Positions 11,300-18,556 of a DNA stretch of 64,000 bases are shown here, in pieces; positions within the stretch are counted from its first letter, which is position 1; the number at the start of each line of letters is the position of its first letter. The position numbers and the translations under genes are program-made. The notes beneath the pieces are model-generated. The model did no database searches. It saw nothing but the letters and a program-made list of their open reading frames with translations, and was not told where the DNA came from. Source of the stretch: Alicyclobacillus sp. SO9 (GTDB taxonomy: Bacteria; Bacillota; Bacilli; Alicyclobacillales; Alicyclobacillaceae); assembly GCF_016406125.1 (NCBI RefSeq), contig NZ_CP066339.1, positions 4,030,001 to 4,094,000 of the forward strand, written 5' to 3'.

Positions 11300-11313
11300 C
11301 CATACAAATATGG
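11300..11313. promoter_or_regulatory. Second inverted repeat upstream of the araN-type operon
   Basis: CCATA and TATGG flank CAAA as a perfect 5-bp inverted repeat, 46 bases from the large palindrome. It may be an auxiliary operator for cooperative AraR binding by looping; this is speculative. The remaining bases between 11056 and 11490 hold nothing else I can name. Confidence 0.3.
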
Positions 11314-11431
11314 TGCTTTTTTATAGGTCTTTGAATACTAATGGGCGGCTCCCGTCAAACCATACCTATCGGAAGCCGCACCAGTGCTAGGAAATCGGTA
11401 TTGTGAAAGTCAAACTACTTCTGAAAGAGAG

Positions 11432-11448
11432 AGGCAGCACCGCTGCCT
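11432..11448 (-). terminator. Possible terminator after the GH127 gene
   Basis: AGGCAGC and GCTGCCT form a perfect 7-bp stem with a 3-base loop. On the minus strand a pyrimidine-rich tail CTCTCTTTC follows. It lies 42 bases past the GH127 stop and would separate that operon from the araN-type operon. Confidence 0.45.
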
Positions 11449-11490
11449 GGTTGAACCCGGCTTAAACAACCAAGCTCGTTTCCTAACAAC

Positions 11491-13410
11491 TTATGATGTC
11501 GTTCGTACCCAAACGAGCATTTCCCCTGGCGTTCTATTACACCAAGAAAAGTACGGCACAAACGTCACTTCTACGGAACGATAAGACATATTCGTCGCTT
11601 CATACAACTGCTCAGCATTGGGCACGTCACGCCGTCCAGGAACCTTCAGAATGGGAATACCACCGAGAACACTATCATTTCTCTCCACGAGAACTTTTGC
11701 ATCATCCGCAATAGAAATCGCCGAGAGATTTTCACCATTATCCACCTCCTCCATACAATAAATCATGGGACCTCGTTGCAAAGCGACTTTACCGGCGTCG
11801 GCTCGGACTTGTGGATGTGCATGAATACGCTGTGTGACCATTGGCAGAGATAAAGAAATTCTGTCACCTGACGACCATACGCTTCGAACCCTCATATACC
11901 CTCGTTCCACAATACACGAATCCACGGGCTCTCCATTGACCCGCACTTGGGCATCACGGCACCAAGAGGGGATACGCATAACCAGGTCGAATTCAGCCCG
12001 TCCCTCAAGAGACAGTTCAATGTCGACCTGTCCATCCCAGGGATACTCAGTCCTCTGCACAATGGTTACCTCATGGCCGCCAACGTCAACTTGAACTTCA
12101 CTGTCTGTGTATGTGTGAACATACAATCCATCTGCATCAACTGAATACAGATAGTCTTCAATAGAAGCGACTAAACGGGCAATATTCGGAGGGCAGCAGG
12201 CGCAGCCAAACCATTTCTGACGTTCCGGCTTTACCGTCGTCATATCGTGACGGTTTAGAGCTGCGGAAGGCCATACTTCCAGAGGGTTTACGTAGAAATA
12301 CTTCTTGCCGTCCAGCGACATTCCGCTCAAGATGCCATTGTACAGTGCTCTATCAATGACATCGCCGTAGATTCCGTCCGTATCTATCTGCAGCATTCGA
12401 TGGGCCCAAAAAACCAATCCGATGGCAGCGCATGTTTCTGTATACGCACGGTCATTGGGCAAATCAAAGTCAACTGTAAATGATTCTTCATACTGACTTG
12501 AGCCAATTCCACCGGTGATGTACATGCGTTTTTTTGTCACGTTGTCCCATAAGTTTCGGCACGCAGAGAGAAGGCTCTCATCTTGATACTCAGCAGCCAA
12601 ATCGGCCATGGCACTATACAGGTACATGGCTCTGACGGCATGACCCTCCGCAGTATTCTGTTCGCGTACAGGAGCATGAGACTGTGAGTAGGCAAAGTTG
12701 TAGCTACTGTGATCTCCCCTCACTTCGGCTTCTTTAGCGAAGAAACGAGGCTCTGCTCCGCGCTCATCTACGAAAAACTTAGAGAGCGTAAGGTATTCCT
12801 TACGACCGGTGACTCGATACAACTTGACCAGAGCTAACTCAATTTCCTCATGTCCTGGATACCCGCGAATCTTGCCGTCTTCCTCACCGAAGGTCTCCAT
12901 AATGTGGTCGACGAGGCGGCATGATATGTCGAGTATTTTGGTTTTGCCTGTAGACTGATAGTATGCCACGGCCCCTTCTATCAGATGTCCGGCGCAGTAG
13001 AGTTCGTGCAAATCTCGTACGTTCGTCCATTTTTCATCAGGTTTGGCTACGATAAAGTACGTATCTAGGTAGCCATTCGGCTCCTGAGCCTTCTCCATCA
13101 AGTCTATGACCGAATCGGCAAGGGTTTCGAGCTCCGGGTTCGGATGCCGCCGCAAGCTAAAGCCCACCGCTTCCAACCATTTTGAAAGATCGCTGTCCTG
13201 AAAAACCATGCCTTGGTACTGACCCGTGGATTCGCCTGCGGCTATGCGAAAATTTTCTATCGTGTGACTGGGAGCCGTCGAAGGTTCCTCGTCATTCAAC
13301 ATCCTCCATTGGTAGGGGATGACTTCTTCTCTTACCAAACGTGAACGTTCTGACCAGAACGAATTCATAAGTCGAATGTTGTTCGCTGATACAGGCTCAA
13401 GCTTTCTCAA
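11491..13410 (-). CDS. GH127 beta-L-arabinofuranosidase
   Basis: The protein matches GH127 (HypBA1 type). In the long numbering from 13425 it has ETC with Glu330 and Cys332, and CACCPPN with Cys408, Cys410 and Cys411. The spacing fits the zinc ligands and the nucleophilic cysteine known from HypBA1 (E338, C340, C417, C418). It removes beta-L-arabinofuranose from hydroxyproline-linked or pectic side chains, in the cytoplasm (no signal peptide). I place the start at the TTG at 13410, because GGAGG lies 8 bases upstream of it but downstream of the first base of the ATG at 13425. Last gene of an operon with its own importer. Confidence 0.92.
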   Translation of the reverse strand: MRKLEPVSANNIRLMNSFWSERSRLVREEVIPYQWRMLNDEEPSTAPSHTIENFRIAAGESTGQYQGMVFQDSDLSKWLEAVGFSLRRHPNPELETLADSVIDLMEKAQEPNGYLDTYFIVAKPDEKWTNVRDLHELYCAGHLIEGAVAYYQSTGKTKILDISCRLVDHIMETFGEEDGKIRGYPGHEEIELALVKLYRVTGRKEYLTLSKFFVDERGAEPRFFAKEAEVRGDHSSYNFAYSQSHAPVREQNTAEGHAVRAMYLYSAMADLAAEYQDESLLSACRNLWDNVTKKRMYITGGIGSSQYEESFTVDFDLPNDRAYTETCAAIGLVFWAHRMLQIDTDGIYGDVIDRALYNGILSGMSLDGKKYFYVNPLEVWPSAALNRHDMTTVKPERQKWFGCACCPPNIARLVASIEDYLYSVDADGLYVHTYTDSEVQVDVGGHEVTIVQRTEYPWDGQVDIELSLEGRAEFDLVMRIPSWCRDAQVRVNGEPVDSCIVERGYMRVRSVWSSGDRISLSLPMVTQRIHAHPQVRADAGKVALQRGPMIYCMEEVDNGENLSAISIADDAKVLVERNDSVLGGIPILKVPGRRDVPNAEQLYEATNMSYRSVEVTFVPYFSWCNRTPGEMLVWVRTTS

Positions 13411-13464
13411 TTGTAAATCCTCCATAACTTGTTGTTTTAAACTATGTTGTCAAAGACAAAACCA

Positions 13465-14280
13465 TTAGCCTTTTACTGAATTACTGGCAATGCCGGCCGT
13501 AATATACCTTTGCGAAAGTATGAGCAATATGGCTGCCGGAATGGACGCCAACACCGCCGCAGCCATCATGTCGCTCCACGACTGGCTGTAAGAACTGATA
13601 TAGCTGTAAATGCTGACTGTAATAGGTTCAATTTTATTGCTCGTCATCATCGTGACAGCGAACAGAAAGTCTCCCCAACCAAACAAGAAGGCAAACAGAC
13701 CCGCAGTCACTAGGGACGACCTGCTGATAGGAACAATGACCGACAGAAACGTCCTCCAATCCCCAGCTCCATCCACAACAGCCGCTTCTGAAATTGCGCG
13801 TGGAATTGACCCCATAAATGCCCTTAGAATGAGAACATCAAAGGGAATGGAGAACGAACAATCTGAGAGAATCAAAGAGAAATAATTGTTTAGAAGACCC
13901 AGCTTGTTGAAGATGAGAAACAGCGCATTGGCTAACGATACACCCGGAATCATTTGGGTTATGAGCAAGATGGACACTAAAAAGGTTACGCCGCGATAAC
14001 GAAAGTGGGTTATGGCATAAGCCGCAGGGGCCGCCACTGCCAAAGATACGACTGTCGTGCCTGTAGCCACGATGAAGCTGCTAAGCAAGTGGGGAAGTTG
14101 CGTCGCAAAAGCTGATGCATATGCGTGAAGCGTTGGCGCCGGAGGAAACAAGTAAGGCGGATCTCGGAAAATTTGCGTGTTTGTCTCAAGCGATCCCGTT
14201 ATGGTCCAGTACAGTGGAAACAACATGACTGCAGATATAAGCAGTGAAACGATGAGCAACGCATATTTTTTTACTTTCAT
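13465..14280 (-). CDS. Carbohydrate ABC transporter permease (MalG type)
   Basis: The 271-residue protein has six predicted membrane helices and the EAA-type loop EAAVVDGAGDWRTFLSVIVPI near residue 165. It follows the partner permease by 15 bases and precedes the GH127 gene, so the importer probably brings in beta-arabinosides. The N terminus has a hydrophobic segment (YALLIVSLLISAVMLFPLYW). Confidence 0.88.
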   Translation of the reverse strand: MKVKKYALLIVSLLISAVMLFPLYWTITGSLETNTQIFRDPPYLFPPAPTLHAYASAFATQLPHLLSSFIVATGTTVVSLAVAAPAAYAITHFRYRGVTFLVSILLITQMIPGVSLANALFLIFNKLGLLNNYFSLILSDCSFSIPFDVLILRAFMGSIPRAISEAAVVDGAGDWRTFLSVIVPISRSSLVTAGLFAFLFGWGDFLFAVTMMTSNKIEPITVSIYSYISSYSQSWSDMMAAAVLASIPAAILLILSQRYITAGIASNSVKG

Positions 14281-14295
14281 CTGTAGCTACCCCCA

Positions 14296-15237
14296 TCATG
14301 CATCGCGGACAACCCGCATGTAAATAAATGAAAACAAGAGCGAAATTGCAATCATAATGTTCCCGACTGCGGCACCCTTGCCGAACGACATATTTTGAAA
14401 CGATAGGATATACGACCATGTGGACAGAATGTTAGACGAGTTTGCTGGTCCGCCGCCGGTCAGGACCATGATGATGTCGAAAACCTTGAGCGTATAAATA
14501 AGGCCGAGCATCAACACGATTGCTACCACAGATTTCATGGACGGCAGCGTCACAGACCAAAATCTTTGCCAAGCATTTGCGCCGTCCAATTGGGACGCTT
14601 CATAGAGCTCGGCTGGGATATCTTGAAGGCCGCTGTAAAACAACACCATATTAAACGGGATCCCGACCCAAATATTTGTAATTATCACGGAGAGCAGTGC
14701 TACGTGTGGCGATACAAGCCATCCAATGGGTGAGTGAATGATGTGCAGTCGCAAAAGAACCGAGTTTAAGACCCCGTGGGACTGGTCAAAAATCCACTTG
14801 AATGCTGTACCCGATACAACGAGAGGCAGTAACCAGGGTATCAGCATGAGCGTACGCAAAAAGCGACTTAACGGAAACTTTTTGTTGAACAGCAACGCTA
14901 ACAACATTCCAATGATGACCTGAAACACAATTGAACCAACCACAAATGCGAATGTGTTTACGGTCGTTTTTCTCATGAGAGGTTCCGAGAATAGGTGTAT
15001 ATAGTTTTGAAAACCGATAAACGGTGCACTACCCGTGGCTATAGACGATGTCGTGTAATTCTCCAGACTCATCTTAATGTTATAAATCACGGGAAAGAAG
15101 AGAAACAGAGTGATATATACAAGAAGCGGTAGAATAAACAAAAGCCTTGACCAAGTTTTTCCTCGAGTTCTCCACCGTGAGCGAGTTATCCCTTTTAAGC
15201 TTCCATCCACCTCGAACACACTCCTATTGAATTTCAC
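14296..15237 (-). CDS. Carbohydrate ABC transporter permease (MalF type)
   Basis: The 313-residue protein has about six transmembrane helices and the EAA-type loop EASQLDGANAWQRFWSVTLPS near 215. A longer cytoplasmic N terminus (about 30 residues, basic) precedes the first helix. It lies between the binding-protein gene (separated by a hairpin) and the second permease, the usual order in family CUT1 importers. Confidence 0.88.
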   Translation of the reverse strand: MKFNRSVFEVDGSLKGITRSRWRTRGKTWSRLLFILPLLVYITLFLFFPVIYNIKMSLENYTTSSIATGSAPFIGFQNYIHLFSEPLMRKTTVNTFAFVVGSIVFQVIIGMLLALLFNKKFPLSRFLRTLMLIPWLLPLVVSGTAFKWIFDQSHGVLNSVLLRLHIIHSPIGWLVSPHVALLSVIITNIWVGIPFNMVLFYSGLQDIPAELYEASQLDGANAWQRFWSVTLPSMKSVVAIVLMLGLIYTLKVFDIIMVLTGGGPANSSNILSTWSYILSFQNMSFGKGAAVGNIMIAISLLFSFIYMRVVRDA

Positions 15238-15251
15238 TACTGGTTGGTAAG

Positions 15252-15286
15252 CCCCCCTGCACCCCAGCTTTAGCAGTACAGGGGGG
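15252..15286 (-). other. Intercistronic hairpin after the second binding-protein gene
   Basis: CCCCCCTG (15252-15259) and CAGGGGGG (15279-15286) form a perfect 8-bp GC-rich stem. It lies in the 54-base gap between the binding-protein stop and the permease start. No T-run follows, so mRNA stabilisation or partial attenuation is more likely than full termination. Confidence 0.6.
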
Positions 15287-15291
15287 ATGTG

Positions 15292-16557
15292 TTAATTCTT
15301 TGGAAGTGCACTAATCGTCTGTTGAGCCGTTTTCACAGCCGCTTGCGTAGTCGACGATCCTGTAAGAGCAGACTGCAAAGCAGTCGCTACAGCATCCGAG
15401 ACTTTTGGTAAATTCGTACCCACATTTGTGAATAGAGCCTGTGAATGCTTTAACTGGTTGGCAAATACAGCATAGTTCTGATGGTCCTTTACAAACTGGT
15501 TAAATGCCGGTTTATATGCAGGCATGTAACCAAAGGCTGCATCAAATTTCTCGAGTCGAGTCTTGTTTTGCACCCATTTAATAAATGTGAATGCAGCCTT
15601 CTTCTGTGCGGTGGATGCATTTTTCGCTATGGTCCAGGCCTCACCGCCAATAGGACTCATCATTTGCTGAGACGACTGGTTCACTGGGAGAGGGGCCACA
15701 CCGTACTTGATGTTCTTTCCTTTTAACGCAGGGATTTCCCACGGTCCCATCACCATCATTGCAGCTCTGCCAGCCGCAAATTCATTGTAGACATCCGTCT
15801 GACTGAAGTTCACAACTGATTTCGATGCCCCGCCTTCTTTCACCAGCTTTGCCCACAAATTTACAGCCTGTTCAGCTCCGCTGGAGCTCATTTGAGTAAA
15901 TTTCCCACCATTGCTCCACACGAACGGGGCCAACTGCCACATGGCTTGTTCATTGTTCGGGGCTGAAAATGCAATGCCGTAGGTAGATCCCTTGTGAAGT
16001 TTCTTTGCATCGGTCAACAGCTCGGACCAAGTCTTCGGAGGAGAAGAGATACCTGCCTGTTTCAACATCGTCTTGTTGTAATACAAGGCCAGGTCATTGT
16101 TTCCAACCGGCAATCCGTACAGTTTTCCATTTTGCGTTACCGTCGTGAGCGATCCCTTTAAGTATTGAGAGGTATCTACCTGCCCAACACTGGTCAACGG
16201 AACCAATCCCCCGGTTTGAACCATGGTTGGAATATTCAGATTATCTGTAACAAGTATGGTAGGAAGGGTATGACTTGTTGCCTCTTGCAAAGACTTCGGC
16301 AACAGTTGTGTATACGGCACAGCGGTTCTATCAATCTTAATATTCGGATGACTCTGTTCAAATTGACTAATCAGGTTTTTGATAGCACTGGCCTGGGTCT
16401 GTGCAGTATAATAGTCCATCTCCGATATCGTTACCGTTTTACTGCCGCTCGTACTGTTCCCACTGCTACTGTTGGAAGGTTTGCTTGTACCACAGGCGAC
16501 TACCAGAGCCGGTGCTGCGCACAGCGTTGCGATAATCCCCAACTTTTTAATTCCCAT
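15292..16557 (-). CDS. Sugar-binding lipoprotein of ABC importer
   Basis: The 421-residue family-1 solute-binding protein has a short lipoprotein signal with lipobox LVVACG (Cys22) and a Ser/Asn-rich linker. Mature-domain motifs include VTISEMDYY, LYGLPVGNNDLALYYNKTML and a late AAFTFIKWVQNK. A GAGGGGGA ribosome site precedes the ATG. First gene of the leftward operon (importer, then GH127), so the ligand is probably a beta-L-arabinoside oligosaccharide. Confidence 0.87.
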   Translation of the reverse strand: MGIKKLGIIATLCAAPALVVACGTSKPSNSSSGNSTSGSKTVTISEMDYYTAQTQASAIKNLISQFEQSHPNIKIDRTAVPYTQLLPKSLQEATSHTLPTILVTDNLNIPTMVQTGGLVPLTSVGQVDTSQYLKGSLTTVTQNGKLYGLPVGNNDLALYYNKTMLKQAGISSPPKTWSELLTDAKKLHKGSTYGIAFSAPNNEQAMWQLAPFVWSNGGKFTQMSSSGAEQAVNLWAKLVKEGGASKSVVNFSQTDVYNEFAAGRAAMMVMGPWEIPALKGKNIKYGVAPLPVNQSSQQMMSPIGGEAWTIAKNASTAQKKAAFTFIKWVQNKTRLEKFDAAFGYMPAYKPAFNQFVKDHQNYAVFANQLKHSQALFTNVGTNLPKVSDAVATALQSALTGSSTTQAAVKTAQQTISALPKN

Positions 16558-16613
16558 TTTCTACATCCCCCTCGAATTCGCTTTCATTGCGAGAAAAAAT
16601 AATTATTGTGTAC

Positions 16614-16642
16614 ATATTGTCCCATCCCAGAACAAATGTCAA
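16614..16642 (-). promoter_or_regulatory. Predicted promoter of the GH127/importer operon
   Basis: On the minus strand, a consensus -35 TTGACA (16637-16642), a 17-base spacer and a weak -10 CAATAT (16614-16619) lie 57 bases before the binding-protein start. The perfect palindrome at 16652-16663 is just upstream of the -35. Confidence 0.5.
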
Positions 16643-16651
16643 TACAAATTT

Positions 16652-16663
16652 GCAATCGATTGC
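16652..16663. promoter_or_regulatory. LacI-family operator O1
   Basis: GCAATCGATTGC is a perfect 12-bp palindrome with the central CG step typical of LacI/GalR operators. It lies between the divergent importer operon and the LacI-type gene, 9 bases upstream of the predicted -35. Confidence 0.6.
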
Positions 16664-16728
16664 GTTATAATTATATCGTATTTAGAACTTATATAGCTTT
16701 ACAAATAAGGGTAACAATGAGTATTATA

Positions 16729-16740
16729 GCAATCGGTTGC
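16729..16740. promoter_or_regulatory. LacI-family operator O2 (imperfect)
   Basis: GCAATCGGTTGC differs from the perfect palindrome at 16652-16663 by one base. The centres are 77 bp apart, about seven helical turns, compatible with looping between two sites bound by one regulator. Confidence 0.5.
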
Positions 16741-16940
16741 GCATACGTATTGGGCTACACGACACGATTTACAATTGAGCTTTTCAGCGACATCCAACTG
16801 TCGTCTGACAGCCTTGGCTCAACCTTGTTAAAGAAACGGAAACTCCTAGTTCGAGTATGGCGTTGATTCTAGTACTGAACGAGTCTAGACTTTGTATATG
16901 TCTTCTCTTGGCTGGTTTGTTATGGTAACGCTTTTAGGTA

Positions 16941-17969
16941 GTGATAACGTTTAGTCTAGGAGTGGGGAACATCGTTACGATTCATGATATAGCAAAGCAA
17001 CTAGGCATAAACTCAAGCACTGTTTCCCGCGCTCTTAGTGGTCGCGCAGGCGTGAGTGAAGAGCTGAGGGCGAAAATTTTGGCGAGAGCTGAGGAACTGG
17101 GGTATCGACCCAATTTAATGGCGAGATACCTTCGTCAGCAATCTTCGAATGTCATCGGGCTAGTGATGGATGAAGAGTTTAATTGGTATATTTCCACGTT
17201 AGCACAAGGGGTGCAGAGTGCCGCCAAAGAACTGGGGTTCAGTGTAATGATTTGGAATGCTCCAGAAATTGAAAATCAGAAGGCAGGACTTGAACTTTTT
17301 GAACAACTTCGATTAGCTGGAGTTATATTGGCAAGCAGTTACGTTTCAAACAGAAATCCCTACTTGAAGTCTTCACTGCCAACAGTCTGTATTAATCGAA
17401 CTGAGGTACACGATACCATCAACTTTGTCCATGATGATGAACACGGGGCAGTCCTCGGAATTCTCCATTTGATTTCTCTGGGTCATAAGCGAATCGGATT
17501 TATCAATGGGCCGTCTGACTGGAGTCCATCAATCTCCCGCTATCGCGGTGTCAAACATGCGTTATCGTCAGCGGGACTGGATTTTGATGAAGCACTGTAC
17601 GCCTGTGGGGATTGGTTTAGAGACTCTGCTTACCGCGAGGCGATACGAATGTTGAGCCTGCCGGATAGACCCACGGCCATTTTTGCCGCAAATGACTTAA
17701 TGGCCGTGGGTGTCTATCAAGCGGCTCGAGAACTGGGTTTGGATATCCCCCATGAGCTGTCCGTTCTTGGCTACAACGATGATCCGCTCTGCACTTACCT
17801 GGTTCCGGAACTGACCACAATTGACCTTGCAAATAAAGACATTGGGTATCAAGCTGCCAAAACACTGTTTTCTCAGTTCACGGAGAATACGGAATCGTGC
17901 GGCCCCACGGCTGTTAAAGGAGAGCTAATCGTTCGGGGGTCGACACACCAGGCTCCACGTTCCATCTAG
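16941..17969 (+). CDS. LacI-family transcriptional regulator
   Basis: The N-terminal helix-turn-helix reads VTIHDIAKQLGINSSTVSRALSGRAGVSEE, followed by a hinge and a sugar-binding domain (VIGLVMDEEFNWY, AIFAANDLMAVGVYQ, LSVLGYNDDPL). The open frame starts at GTG 16941 (342 residues), but that start lacks a spaced ribosome site. AGGAG at 16958-16962 lies 8 bases before ATC at 16971, which would give the family-typical N terminus (M)VTIHDIA; a GTG at 16962 is the other choice. It is divergent from the GH127/importer operon and probably represses it through the GCAATCGATTGC sites. Confidence 0.88.
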   Translation: MITFSLGVGNIVTIHDIAKQLGINSSTVSRALSGRAGVSEELRAKILARAEELGYRPNLMARYLRQQSSNVIGLVMDEEFNWYISTLAQGVQSAAKELGFSVMIWNAPEIENQKAGLELFEQLRLAGVILASSYVSNRNPYLKSSLPTVCINRTEVHDTINFVHDDEHGAVLGILHLISLGHKRIGFINGPSDWSPSISRYRGVKHALSSAGLDFDEALYACGDWFRDSAYREAIRMLSLPDRPTAIFAANDLMAVGVYQAARELGLDIPHELSVLGYNDDPLCTYLVPELTTIDLANKDIGYQAAKTLFSQFTENTESCGPTAVKGELIVRGSTHQAPRSI

Positions 17970-17978
17970 TTATCCCAT

Positions 17979-18476
17979 TTAGGGTACGGGAACAATCGGC
18001 TTTCCGGCTGTGGGCCACCCTGACGGTGTCCAGCTCAACTTTCTGATTTGCAGCCTGGCCGCGCCAGCTTCTTTTGCGTCATAGTAGTGATAAACCATAT
18101 AATACGTGCTTCCATGCTTGTAAATGGATTGTCCTCCTGGTCCAATCATATTACCCTGGCTCTTCAGAACTTCGGTACCTCCGCCTTGAAGTAACCGTTT
18201 TCCTGACTTATCAACATAAGCACCCGTTACGGTCTTTGAACGGCCAACCATAATATGATACGTACTATTCACTCCACGGCAACACAGCCCAAACGAAGTG
18301 AATAGGTAATAATAAGGCTTCCGATAGATAATGTACCCTGCCTCAATTGCATCGGGCGCCTTGAGGCGTTGAGCCAGAGCGTAGACGTGAGGAGTGGACG
18401 TCTGTGGTTTTCCCGTACTGGCATTAAGCTGAACCAGTTTGACTAAATAAATATGATTCCCTGTGATTCCCGCTAT
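17979..18476 (-). pseudogene. Remnant of GH43 endo-arabinanase (C-terminal half)
   Basis: The open frame (about 166 codons) matches the second half of arabinan endo-1,5-alpha-L-arabinosidases. It contains GNHIYLVKL, LKAPDAIEAGYIIY (general-acid Glu), YYYLFTSFGLCCRGVNSTY and MVGRSKTVTGAYVDK, ending with LQIRKLSW. A TAA at 18477-18479 ends the frame upstream. The bases beyond, up to 18556, do not encode the missing N-terminal blades, where the catalytic Asp residues and signal peptide should be. It is convergent with the LacI gene with only 9 bases between stops. I read it as an inactivated gene of the arabinan cluster. Confidence 0.82.
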
Positions 18477-18514
18477 TTATATCTTGTTGGGCACGAAATG
18501 CCAATACCGGAGAA

Positions 18515-18544
18515 GGACCACTTGCCCACTTTAGCAAATGGTCC
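18515..18544. terminator. Inverted repeat after the alpha-galactosidase gene
   Basis: On the minus strand GGACCATTTGC pairs with GCAAGTGGTCC (11 bp, one G-U) around an 8-base loop, just past the alpha-galactosidase stop. No T-run follows on either strand, so termination is only possible. Confidence 0.35.
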
Positions 18545-18556
18545 GCGAGACGATGA

